Positions 24,358 through 32,074 of a stretch of 64,000 nt of DNA are shown piece by piece. The position numbers and the translations under genes are program-made. The notes under the pieces are model-generated. The model had not been told where the DNA came from and did not search any database. It worked only from the letters and a program-made list of their open reading frames with translations. The DNA comes from Nocardioides humi (GTDB lineage: Bacteria; Actinomycetota; Actinomycetes; Propionibacteriales; Nocardioidaceae), in contig NZ_CP041146.1 of assembly GCF_006494775.1 (NCBI RefSeq), forward strand, positions 4,898,001 through 4,962,000, given 5' to 3'. Within the stretch, counting starts at the first letter, position 1. The number at the start of each line of letters is the position of its first letter.

Positions 24358-25575
24358 ATGAGCAGCCGCATCCGGGGCAGCACCCGCCGTACGACGGCCT
24401 CCCGCCGGGTCGGCCGCCTGCAGTGGGCGGACCTCGACCTCGTCCTGCTCGGCGCCGTCGTCCTGCTGTCGCTGCTCGGCTGCCTGCTGATCTGGTCGGC
24501 GACCCTGGAGCGCGACGACCTCACCGGCGGCGACACCCGGGCCTTCGTGCTCAAGCAGGTCGTGAACGTCGCGATCGGGATCGGGCTGATGGCCCTCGTC
24601 GTCGTCACCGACCACCGGTGGGTGCGGATCCTCGCCCCGATCGGGTACCTGCTGGCCGTCGGCGGGCTGGTGCTGGTCCTGGTGATGGGCTCGACCGTGA
24701 ACGGATCCCGCTCGTGGCTGATCGTCGGCGGGATGTCCCTCCAGCCCTCGGAGCTCGCCAAGCTGGCCGTCGTCGTCGGCATGGCGCTCGTCGTGGCCGA
24801 GCGCAGCGAGGGCCGGTGGCGCGACCGGGTCGGCACCACCGACGTGCTCCTCATGCTGCTCGTCGCCGGGGTGCCCGCCGTCCTGATCCTGGCCCAGCCC
24901 GATCTCGGCACCATGCTGGTCCTCACCGCCACCGTGTTCGGCGTCATCGCCGCGTCGGGAGCGCACCGGCGCTGGCTCGCACTGCTGGCCGGCGGGGGCG
25001 TCCTGGCGGCCGTCGCGGCCGTGGCGAGCGGGATGCTGAAGGAGTACCAGGTCGACCGGTTCCTCGCCTTCACCGACCCCGCCCTCGACCCCCGCGGTGC
25101 CGGCTACAACGTCGAGCAGGCGCGGATCGCCGTCGGCAACGGCGGGCTCTTCGGGCAGGGACTGTTCCACGGCTCGCAGACCCAGTCGGGCTTCGTCCCC
25201 GAGCAGCACACCGACTTCGTGTTCACGGTGGCCGGCGAGGAGCTCGGCCTGGTCGGCGCGGCGCTGATCGTCGCGCTGCTGGGCGTCGTGCTCTGGCGGG
25301 CCCTGCGCATCGCCACCCGCACCGACGACGTCTTCGGCCGGATCGCCGCCGCCGGCATCGCCTGCTGGTTCGGCTTCCAGGCCTTCCAGAACATCGGCAT
25401 GTGCCTCGGGATCATGCCGGTCACCGGCGTCCCGCTGCCGTTCGTGTCGTACGGCGGCTCGTCGATGTTCGCGGGCATGCTCGCCGTCGGCCTGCTCCAG
25501 AACGTCCACCTGCGGACGCTGTCCGCGCCCGCCTCGCGGCTGGCGCCGCAGCAGCGGGTGCTGGTCCTGGGCTGA
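24358..25575 (+). CDS. rodA: RodA, peptidoglycan glycosyltransferase (SEDS)
   Basis: The product is 405 residues starting 1 nt after the mrdA stop. It has about ten membrane helices of the FtsW/RodA/SpoVE family. Signature stretches are GSTVNGSRSWLIVGGMSLQPSELAKL, the EQHTDFVFTVAGEELG loop holding the catalytic region, and PVTGVPLPFVSYGGSS. It polymerises lipid II at the membrane with PBP2. It is the last gene of the mre operon and converges with the lipoprotein gene that ends 13 bp away. Confidence 0.95.
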   Translation: MSSRIRGSTRRTTASRRVGRLQWADLDLVLLGAVVLLSLLGCLLIWSATLERDDLTGGDTRAFVLKQVVNVAIGIGLMALVVVTDHRWVRILAPIGYLLAVGGLVLVLVMGSTVNGSRSWLIVGGMSLQPSELAKLAVVVGMALVVAERSEGRWRDRVGTTDVLLMLLVAGVPAVLILAQPDLGTMLVLTATVFGVIAASGAHRRWLALLAGGGVLAAVAAVASGMLKEYQVDRFLAFTDPALDPRGAGYNVEQARIAVGNGGLFGQGLFHGSQTQSGFVPEQHTDFVFTVAGEELGLVGAALIVALLGVVLWRALRIATRTDDVFGRIAAAGIACWFGFQAFQNIGMCLGIMPVTGVPLPFVSYGGSSMFAGMLAVGLLQNVHLRTLSAPASRLAPQQRVLVLG

Positions 25576-25587
25576 CGGGACGCCGCG

Positions 25588-26712
25588 TCACCGGGAGCGG
25601 AACAGCGGCTCCTGCTGCTGGAGCGCCTGGACCGGGAAGCTCGGCCTGCCCTCGGGGCCGAGGCGCAGGGAGACCGTCACGACGCCGTCGTCGGCGTCGA
25701 CCTCGTCGACGGTGACCCGGTCGGAGTACGGCGAGCGGGTGAGGGGGCTGGTCCCGTCGCGCCAGGCCCGCTCGAGGACGCCGGCGCCCCGCTCGGCGGC
25801 CTCCGCGGAGCCGAAGTGGTAGGCGACGTGGATCTCCGCCTCGCCGTCGTCGACCGACCAGCCGATCGCCACCGCGTCGTAGGGGTCGGCCGGCACCAGC
25901 TCGGTGCCCGACGCGTCGCCGGAGTCGGCGGTGGGCTCGACGGTGGGCTCGATACCGGCGACCACGGCGGCGACCACCCCCTCGTCGTCGAGCGCGCGGG
26001 CGACCCCCGCCAGCGACGCGTCGTCGGCGAGGGTGGGGCCGCCCCGGAGCCAGGCCCGTACGACGGGGGTCGAGCTGCCCATCGCGATCAGGTCGTCGCG
26101 CTCGGCGAGGCGCGAGGGCCGCCCGATCCGGCTGACGGGGTTCACGTTTCCCAGGGTGGCCGCGAAGTCCTCGCCGTCGATGTCGGTGACGATGCCGTCC
26201 TCGACCTCGGTCAGGTCCGCGGACAGCCGGCCGCCCGACCCGGACACGACGACGAACGACAGGGGAGGCGCGGACTGCTCGACGTACGCCGTCACGTCGT
26301 TGATCGACCATCCCACCACGCCGGCGAAATCGTCGGGCGAGGCCGCCGCCGTGTTGAACGACTCGGCGATCGGCACGAACAACGGCGCGGGCTCGCCGTC
26401 GGCCGGCGCGGCGCCGCTGAGCGGGAGCAGCCAGTCGGCCAGGTCCTCCCGGCTCCCGCCGGCCGGGCGACGGAGGCCCGCGGCCTTCGTCGCCGCGTCG
26501 AGATCGGCGGTCTGGACGAGCACCCGCTCCCCGGCGGCCGCCTCCGGGACCTGGCCGAGGGCGCCCACCACCGACCAGCCGTCGGCGAAGGGGACGGCGA
26601 CGGGAGAGTCAGGGCCATCGGAGCCGTCGGAGCCGCCGCACGCCGCCAGGGCGGCGAGGCAGACGCCTGCCAGTGTGAGGTGGGTGACGTGCCGAAGGCG
26701 GTAGCGGGACAT
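25588..26712 (-). CDS. Uncharacterised lipoprotein
   Basis: The product is 374 residues from ATG at 26712, with AGGAAG before it. The signal peptide ends in LAAC with the lipidated Cys at residue 25, then a Ser/Gly/Asp-rich linker. No domain is recognised. The mature part is acidic, with repeats of DDG/VDADDG, and looks like a surface-exposed globular domain. Earlier in-frame starts are not credible because they precede the signal sequence. It lies between rodA (convergent) and the copper-related genes (divergent). Function unknown. Confidence 0.75.
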   Translation of the reverse strand: MSRYRLRHVTHLTLAGVCLAALAACGGSDGSDGPDSPVAVPFADGWSVVGALGQVPEAAAGERVLVQTADLDAATKAAGLRRPAGGSREDLADWLLPLSGAAPADGEPAPLFVPIAESFNTAAASPDDFAGVVGWSINDVTAYVEQSAPPLSFVVVSGSGGRLSADLTEVEDGIVTDIDGEDFAATLGNVNPVSRIGRPSRLAERDDLIAMGSSTPVVRAWLRGGPTLADDASLAGVARALDDEGVVAAVVAGIEPTVEPTADSGDASGTELVPADPYDAVAIGWSVDDGEAEIHVAYHFGSAEAAERGAGVLERAWRDGTSPLTRSPYSDRVTVDEVDADDGVVTVSLRLGPEGRPSFPVQALQQQEPLFRSR

Positions 26713-26791
26713 GGGACTTCCTGTGTCCGGCGCCGGCCCCGCCCAAACCCACGGGCGCCCGGCCGCCTGCGCGCCGTCACCGGTTCTGCGG

Positions 26792-26797
26792 CAAGAT
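26792..26797 (+). promoter_or_regulatory. -10-like CAAGAT before small membrane protein
   Basis: It lies 6 nt before the GTG at 26804, and supports that start weakly because the first base departs from TANNNT. Confidence 0.3.
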
Positions 26798-26803
26798 GGG
26801 CCC

Positions 26804-27349
26804 GTGCTGACCGTCCGCCGAGCCCCGCGCCGCAGCGTGGCGATCCCGGCGACGCTCGGCAGTCTCGAGAGCGTCACCGCGCTGGTGCTGGCGCATGTGG
26901 CGGCCGGGGGAGAGGTGCCGTCGGCCTGGTGGCTGGTGGCGTTCGCCGGCCTCGTGTACGCCGCCGGCGGGCTCGTGCTGCGCCGCCGGGCGAGCATCCG
27001 GGTGGTCCTGCCGCTGCTGCTGGCGGGCCAGGTGCTCGGCCATGCGTGGCTGGTGACGCTGTCCGCGGACGCGCACCCGGGCCACACGCACGCCGCGTCG
27101 GCGTTCCTCGGCCTCAGCCCGGCGATGCTCGCCGCGCACGCCCTGGCGGCGGTCGTCACTGGTGCGATGTGGGCGCTGCGCCGCCGCGCCGTGGAGATCG
27201 TGCTGCAGTGGGCCGACCCGGGCGTCGTACCTGCTCCGGTGCTGCGGCGCACGCGCGCGCACGCGCCGCGCCGGGTCCGCACGCCGCGCGACCACCGCGC
27301 GCTCGCGCCCACCCGCGGGCCGCCGGCGCCGCTGCCGGCGACCGCCTGA
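26804..27349 (+). CDS. Small multi-spanning membrane protein next to copper genes
   Basis: The product is 181 residues from GTG at 26804. Four hydrophobic helices are visible (~12-32, 38-55, 63-82, 98-118). A His-rich loop DAHPGHTHAASAF joins the third and fourth helices. A basic Pro/Arg-rich tail of ~50 residues ends the protein. I recognise no named family. It precedes the YcnI-like gene by 68 bp on the same strand and may belong to that copper operon. The His cluster could bind metal; that is inference. Confidence 0.68.
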   Translation: MLTVRRAPRRSVAIPATLGSLESVTALVLAHVAAGGEVPSAWWLVAFAGLVYAAGGLVLRRRASIRVVLPLLLAGQVLGHAWLVTLSADAHPGHTHAASAFLGLSPAMLAAHALAAVVTGAMWALRRRAVEIVLQWADPGVVPAPVLRRTRAHAPRRVRTPRDHRALAPTRGPPAPLPATA

Positions 27350-27417
27350 CTCCGGGGACGGAGACGGGCGGCTCGTCGCTGCCCGCACCCTCCACCCGAG
27401 TCAGGAAAGAGACATCC

Positions 27418-28161
27418 ATGCAGATCCGACGCTTCACCCTGCCCACCCTCGGCGCGACCGGCGCGCTGGCCCTCGTCGCCCTCACCGCCGGCGCGGCGAG
27501 CGCCCACGTCACCGTCACGCCGAACACGACCGCCGCCGGCGCGTACGCCGTCCTCACGTTCAGCGTGGGCCACGGCTGCGAGGGCTCGCCGACGACCAGC
27601 CTCGCCATCCAGATGCCGGAGTCGATCCCGTCGGTCACCCCGACGATCAACCCCGGCTGGGACGTCGAGAAGGTCAGCGAGAAGCTGGCCGAGCCGATCA
27701 AGGACGCCCACGGCAACGAGGTCACCGAGCGGACGGCGCAGGTCGTCTACACCGCCAAGACGCCGCTGCCGGACGGCTACCGCGACACCGTGGAGCTCTC
27801 CGTGCAGCTGCCCGACGCCGTCGGGGACACCATCGCGTTCCCGGTGGTCCAGACCTGCCAGGAGGGCGAGACCGGCTGGACCGAGACCGCCGCCGAGGGA
27901 CAGGACCCGGAGGAGCTGGAGAGCCCGGCGCCCACGATCACCATCTCCGAGGCGACCGGTGAGGGCCATGGCGGCTCCGCGACCGACACCCACGCCGACA
28001 CCGAGTCGGACGCCGGGTCCGACGAGGGCTCCGCCGCCGCCGACGCCGAGAGCGCCGACGACGGCGACGGCAACGGCCTCGCCATCGGCGGCCTCGTGGC
28101 GGGCGTCGGCGGACTGGCGCTCGGCGGCTTCGCCCTGGCCCGTTCCGGCAAGAAGGCCTGA
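27418..28161 (+). CDS. YcnI-like copper-binding protein (DUF1775)
   Basis: The product is 247 residues from ATG at 27418, with AGGAAAGAG upstream. A signal peptide is cleaved at AGAASA-H, so the mature protein starts with His, the copper ligand of the YcnI family. The DUF1775 domain spans ~30-165 (HVTVTPNTTAAGAYAVLTFSVGHGCEGSPTT; GWDVEKVSEKL). An acidic low-complexity linker with His (EGHGGSATDTHADTESD) leads to a C-terminal membrane helix and a GKKA tail, the usual actinobacterial form. It is anchored outside the membrane and probably delivers copper to the CopCD protein encoded next. Confidence 0.9.
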   Translation: MQIRRFTLPTLGATGALALVALTAGAASAHVTVTPNTTAAGAYAVLTFSVGHGCEGSPTTSLAIQMPESIPSVTPTINPGWDVEKVSEKLAEPIKDAHGNEVTERTAQVVYTAKTPLPDGYRDTVELSVQLPDAVGDTIAFPVVQTCQEGETGWTETAAEGQDPEELESPAPTITISEATGEGHGGSATDTHADTESDAGSDEGSAAADAESADDGDGNGLAIGGLVAGVGGLALGGFALARSGKKA

Positions 28162-28168
28162 GGCTCAC

Positions 28169-28328
28169 AGCTTGGATCCGTGGATGGCCACCTACTACGC
28201 GACACTCCAGCGGCGCGCTCGCGGCGTTGCGGACGCTCAACAGTCAACCAGACTGCCTTCGCGCCCGCGCCTTGCGATCACACCCCTGGAGTGCCGCTCG
28301 CTACGGCGCCCATCCACGGATCCAAGCT
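28169..28328. repeat. 160-bp inverted-repeat element, copy A
   Basis: It is bounded by a perfect 19-bp inverted repeat, AGCTTGGATCCGTGGATGG (28169-28187) and its complement (28310-28328). Inside are a second inverted pair CACTCCAG (28203-28210) / CTGGAGTG (28286-28293) and a central hairpin CAGTC-aacca-GACTG (28241-28255). The middle matches copy B at 51237-51396 (GCGTTGCSGACGCTC, CCTTCGCG, GCGCCTTGCGA). It starts 7 bp after the ycnI-like stop and ends 5 bp before the copCD ATG, covering its ribosome-binding region. No transposase is encoded. Confidence 0.85.
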
Positions 28329-28333
28329 CAGCC

Positions 28334-29977
28334 ATGCGGCGTGCGCCGGCGTACCTCTCCGCCCTCCTGCTCGCCGTCCTGACGGTGCTCGGGACGGCGG
28401 GGCCGGCGTCGGCGCACGCCACCCTGGTCTCCACCGACCCCACCGAGGGGAGCGTGCTCCCCGAGGCGCCGTCGTCGGTCACCTTCACCTTCGACGAGCC
28501 CGTCCAGCTGGTGCCCGACGGGCTGATGGCGTTCGACGCGCAGGGCGAGCGGGTCGACGTCGACCCGTCCGCCAAGGGCGTGGAGGTGACCGGCGAGCTG
28601 CCCGGCGACCTCGACGACGGGACGTATGTCGTCACCTGGCGGGTGGTCTCCGCCGACGGCCACCCGATCGCGGGCTCGCTGACCTTCCACGTCGGCGCCC
28701 CCAGCCCGAAGGTGGTGCCGCCGCAGACCGGCCCGGCCGACCCGGGGGCGGTGCCGACGGTGCAGGGGATCGTCCACGGGCTCGACTACGCCGCGCTGCT
28801 GCTCGCCGGCGGGCTGGCGATCTTCCTGGGCTGGACCTCGCGCGGGGTCCGCCTCGCCGACGACGTACGACGGCGCGTGGTCCGCGTGCTCCGCGGCAGC
28901 GCGCTCGTGGCGGTCCTGGCGGCGGCCGCCGCCGTACCCCTGGCGGGTGCGTACCAGCTGGGCTCCGGCCTCGGCGGCGTCCTCGACCCGGCCTCCTTCG
29001 ACCCGGGCCTGGTGCAGGACGACCTCCAGGTGCTGGCGCTCCAGGTCGCCGGGCTCGGCGTCGCGGCCTGGGCGGCGGGACAGGGCCGCTCGTCGCTGGT
29101 CGCCGATCTCGTCACCGCGCTCGCGGTCTGGTCGCCGGCGCTGGTCGGCCACACCCGCGCGTACGAGCCCACGACGCTGCTGGTGGTCACCGACGCGCTC
29201 CACCTCACGGCGGGCGCGGTCTGGCTCGGCGGCCTGGCCGGCCTGGCGCTCACCCTGCCGTCCGTCGCCGGGCGCCCGAAGGACGCCGCCCGGCTGCTCG
29301 CCCGGTTCTCGACCGTGGCCGCCGGCCTGCTCGCCGCGCTCGCCCTGTCCGGCGTGCTGATGGGCTGGCGGATCGTCGGCTCCTGGGCGCGCCTGGTCGA
29401 GGAGACCTACGGCCGGCTGCTGCTGGTCAAGGTCGCGCTGGTGCTGGTGGTCGTCGCGATCGCGGCGTTCAACCGGTTCCGCCTGGTGCCGCGGGTCGCG
29501 CAGGACGGCGGGCACGACCGGCGCCGGCGGGCGAGCGGCCTGGTCCGCCGTACCGTGCTCGCCGAGGCCGCCCTCCTCGTCGCGGTCCTCGGCGTCACCG
29601 GCTTCCTCACCCAGAAGCCGCCCGGCGGCGAGGCGCCCGGCCAGGCGCAGACCGCCGACACCGGCGTCGCCACCGGCGTCGTGGACGACGACCTCAAGGT
29701 GCTCGCCGTCGTCGACCCCGGCCCCGGCCTGCAGCGCCGGCTCATCGTCCAGGTGCAGAACCTCGCCGGCGACCCCCTCGACCTGTACGACGCCCCCGCG
29801 GTCGCGCTGCGCTCCGACAGCGTCGACCTCGGCGCGATCAGCGTGGTCCCGGCCGGCTCCGGCACCTACACCGCGGACGTGGTCTTCCCGCACACCGGCG
29901 CATGGAGGCTGCAGGTCAGCATCCGGGTCGACGAGTTCACCAGCCCGGTGGCGACCGTCGACCTGCAGGTGCGGTGA
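28334..29977 (+). CDS. CopC-CopD fusion copper protein
   Basis: The product is 547 residues from ATG at 28334. A signal peptide is cleaved at GPASA-H, giving the N-terminal His copper ligand. The CopC domain spans ~28-125 (HATLVSTDPTEGSVLPEAPSSV; DGHPIAGSLTFHVG). Eight or so CopD membrane helices follow (~145-440), with TDALHLTAGAVWLGGLAGL. The C-terminal ~110 residues are an extracytoplasmic beta-rich domain of the YtkA type. It imports or buffers copper at the membrane. The repeat ends 5 bp before the ATG, leaving no clear Shine-Dalgarno. It is in line with the ycnI-like gene. Confidence 0.9.
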   Translation: MRRAPAYLSALLLAVLTVLGTAGPASAHATLVSTDPTEGSVLPEAPSSVTFTFDEPVQLVPDGLMAFDAQGERVDVDPSAKGVEVTGELPGDLDDGTYVVTWRVVSADGHPIAGSLTFHVGAPSPKVVPPQTGPADPGAVPTVQGIVHGLDYAALLLAGGLAIFLGWTSRGVRLADDVRRRVVRVLRGSALVAVLAAAAAVPLAGAYQLGSGLGGVLDPASFDPGLVQDDLQVLALQVAGLGVAAWAAGQGRSSLVADLVTALAVWSPALVGHTRAYEPTTLLVVTDALHLTAGAVWLGGLAGLALTLPSVAGRPKDAARLLARFSTVAAGLLAALALSGVLMGWRIVGSWARLVEETYGRLLLVKVALVLVVVAIAAFNRFRLVPRVAQDGGHDRRRRASGLVRRTVLAEAALLVAVLGVTGFLTQKPPGGEAPGQAQTADTGVATGVVDDDLKVLAVVDPGPGLQRRLIVQVQNLAGDPLDLYDAPAVALRSDSVDLGAISVVPAGSGTYTADVVFPHTGAWRLQVSIRVDEFTSPVATVDLQVR

Positions 29978-29998
29978 TCAGCCGGCGGTGATCAGCCG
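29971..29998. repeat. Tandem 14-bp duplication at gene junction
   Basis: GCGGTGATCAGCCG occurs twice in a row, spanning the stop of the CopCD gene and the stop of the convergent lipoprotein gene. It looks like a recent slippage duplication; it only shifts where each gene ends. Confidence 0.7.
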
Positions 29999-30888
29999 GC
30001 GGTGGTCACCGGCGCGGTCACGGCCAGCTGGTGCAGCAGCCCGTCGACCCGCACCTGCAGGAACAGCCGGTAGTCGCCCGGCTCGGTGAAGACGGTGTGG
30101 AAGGTCAGCACGGTGCCGTCCTCGTCGACCTCGGGCGCGCCGTACGGGTGCACGTGGACGAACCCGCGCGAGTCGACGGCGAAGCCGGTGAGGTGGGCGC
30201 TGGTGCCGAGGTAGCTGCCGAGGGTCACCGGCTCGCCGTCGGCGTCGGTGACCCGCAGCCGGAGCCGGCCGTTGGACCCGACCTCGCCGGACGCGAGCAG
30301 GCGTGCCCGCACCACGCCGTCGTCGCCGGTCTCGGCCTCCTCGCCACGGGGGACGTCGACCGGGGTCCAGTCGCCGGCGACGCGCAGCGTCGTGCCCAGC
30401 ACGATCGGGGTCGCCGGGCCCTGCGTCGTCGACTGCTGGGGGATGAACTCCGCGACGACCCGCCACCGGCCGGGCTCGCCGAGGTCGACCCGCGCGGTCC
30501 AGGTGCCGTCGTCGGCCAGGGTCGGGTGGAGGTGCCGGAACTGGGAGAGGTCGTCGCGCACGACGTACAGGTGGAGCAGCTTGGTCTGCTCCTCGGTGTA
30601 GGTCAGCAGCGGGGCGCCGGCGGGATCGAGGATCCGGAAGGACACCTCGCCGATGCCCTGGGGGCCGGGCAGGCGGACGTCGGTCATCCGGTAGCCCTCG
30701 ACCTCGGCGCTGGTGCCGTCGCCTACCGGGTTGCCGACCGGCTGCACGCCCGAGCCGCCGTCCTTCGCGGGGGTGAGGACGATCCGGTCGGGGTCGGCGG
30801 TCGGCTCGCCGGACGAGCAGGCGGCGAGGCCCAGCGCCAGGACGGCGGCGGTCCCGGCGGTGAGCGCGCGCGTCGTACGACGGCTCAC
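29992..30888 (-). CDS. Lipoprotein with HLHP/HVHP motifs, copper-cluster associated
   Basis: The product is 298 residues from GTG at 30888. The lipoprotein signal ends LAAC (Cys24). The mature protein is beta-rich. Two similar motifs, FRHLHPTLADDG (~residues 135-146) and FVHVHPYGAPEVDEDG (~250-265), each lead into a threonine/valine strand (TWTARVDL, TVLTFHTVF), so the protein may hold two repeated Ig-like domains with His metal sites. Long in-frame sequence upstream is not coding. The start overlaps the 3' end of the ChaA-type gene by 4 nt, indicating one transcript. It faces the CopCD gene. A metal role is inferred from the His motifs and context. Confidence 0.75.
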   Translation of the reverse strand: MSRRTTRALTAGTAAVLALGLAACSSGEPTADPDRIVLTPAKDGGSGVQPVGNPVGDGTSAEVEGYRMTDVRLPGPQGIGEVSFRILDPAGAPLLTYTEEQTKLLHLYVVRDDLSQFRHLHPTLADDGTWTARVDLGEPGRWRVVAEFIPQQSTTQGPATPIVLGTTLRVAGDWTPVDVPRGEEAETGDDGVVRARLLASGEVGSNGRLRLRVTDADGEPVTLGSYLGTSAHLTGFAVDSRGFVHVHPYGAPEVDEDGTVLTFHTVFTEPGDYRLFLQVRVDGLLHQLAVTAPVTTAG

Positions 30889-32003
30889 GGCGAGACCGTC
30901 AGCAGCAGGAAGGCGGCGAGCAGCAGCAGGTGGACGATGCCGTTGAGCGGCTTGGCGCGGCCGGGGACGACGGTGAGCACGCCGACGACCACGGAGAGCA
31001 TCAGCAGGACGAGCTGCATCGGCTCGAGGCCGAGCGCGAGGTCGCCGTCGAGCCAGATCGAGGCGACGGCGATCGCGGGGATGGTCAGGCCGATGGAGGC
31101 CATCGCCGAGCCGTAGGCGAGGTTGAGGCTGATCTGCACCCGGTCGCGCAGCGCGGCCCGGACCGCGGCGATCGTCTCCGGCGCCAGGACGAGCATGGCG
31201 ATCACGACGCCGACGACGGCGTGCGGGAAGCCGAACCAGTCGACGGCGTCCTCGATCGAGTACGACTCGACCTTGGCCAGCCCGACCACGGTCACCAGCG
31301 CGATCACCAGCAGGGCGACGCTGGTCCAGGTCTCGCGGGTGGTCGGCGGGTCGGCGTGGGTGTCGGCGTCCGTGTCGGTCTCCGACGTCCAGCCGCCGGG
31401 CGTGGAGGTCGTGCCGGGCAGGAAGAAGTCGCGGTGCCGGACGGTCTGGGTGAAGACGAAGGAGCCGTACAGCACGAGCGAGGCGAGCGCCGCGAAGGTC
31501 AGCTGGTCGCCGGTCAGCACCGGGCCGGACTCGCTGGTGGTGAAGGTCGGGACGACGAGGGTGAGGCCTGCGAGGGTGATCACGGTCGCCAGCGCGGAGC
31601 CGGTGCCCTCGGGGTTGAAGACCGCGAGATGGTGGCGCAGCGCGGCCACCACCAGGGACAGGCCGACGATGCCGTTGACGGTGATCATCACCGCCGCGAA
31701 GACGGTGTCGCGGGCCAAGGTCGCGGTCTCGCCGCTGCCGGAGACCACGAGCATCACGATCAGGCCCACCTCGATGACCGTCACCGCGACCGCCAGCAGC
31801 AGGGATCCGAACGGCTCGCCGACCTTGTGGGCCACGACCTCCGCGTGGTGAACGGCGGCGAGGACCGAGCCCACGAGGGCGACGCCGATCAGGCTGGCCG
31901 CGACCGGGCCGGGGTGCGTTCCCCAGCTGACCGCCAGCACGATCGCCGCGACGGGTGGCGTGAAGACCGTCCACCCGAGTCGTCCAGAGGTGGAGGCGCT
32001 CAT
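30885..32003 (-). CDS. ChaA-type Ca2+(Na+)/H+ antiporter
   Basis: The product is 372 residues with about eleven hydrophobic helices in two homologous halves, as in the CaCA superfamily. The N-half acidic motif region is KVGEPFGSLLLAVAVTVIEVGLIVML; the C-half is VVIAMLVLAPETIAAVRAAL. A long acidic loop with His (SETDTDADTHADPP) separates the halves. It exchanges cytoplasmic cations for protons at the membrane. ATG at 32003 has TAGAAT 8 nt upstream. It is co-transcribed with the His-motif lipoprotein. Confidence 0.88.
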   Translation of the reverse strand: MSASTSGRLGWTVFTPPVAAIVLAVSWGTHPGPVAASLIGVALVGSVLAAVHHAEVVAHKVGEPFGSLLLAVAVTVIEVGLIVMLVVSGSGETATLARDTVFAAVMITVNGIVGLSLVVAALRHHLAVFNPEGTGSALATVITLAGLTLVVPTFTTSESGPVLTGDQLTFAALASLVLYGSFVFTQTVRHRDFFLPGTTSTPGGWTSETDTDADTHADPPTTRETWTSVALLVIALVTVVGLAKVESYSIEDAVDWFGFPHAVVGVVIAMLVLAPETIAAVRAALRDRVQISLNLAYGSAMASIGLTIPAIAVASIWLDGDLALGLEPMQLVLLMLSVVVGVLTVVPGRAKPLNGIVHLLLLAAFLLLTVSP

Positions 32004-32011
32004 GGTGCGCG

Positions 32012-32017
32012 ATTCTA
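32012..32017 (-). promoter_or_regulatory. -10 box TAGAAT for antiporter operon
   Basis: It lies 8 nt before the ATG at 32003 on the minus strand. An identical box serves the divergent radical SAM gene 45 bp away. Confidence 0.55.
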
Positions 32018-32061
32018 CGGGGGTGCCCAGCGACGATACCGCCCGGACCCGGAACCCCTCG

Positions 32062-32067
32062 TAGAAT
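32062..32067 (+). promoter_or_regulatory. -10 box TAGAAT for radical SAM gene
   Basis: It lies 7 nt before an ATG at 32075, which begins the family-typical N-terminus MSVESVFP. It supports a leaderless start at 32075. Confidence 0.55.
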
Positions 32068-32074
32068 CGGCGTC

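Noticed and set aside
28169..28328. Copy A considered as an insertion sequence or MITE with target duplication
   Set aside because: No transposase frame and no clear flanking direct repeat. Listed only as an inverted-repeat element.
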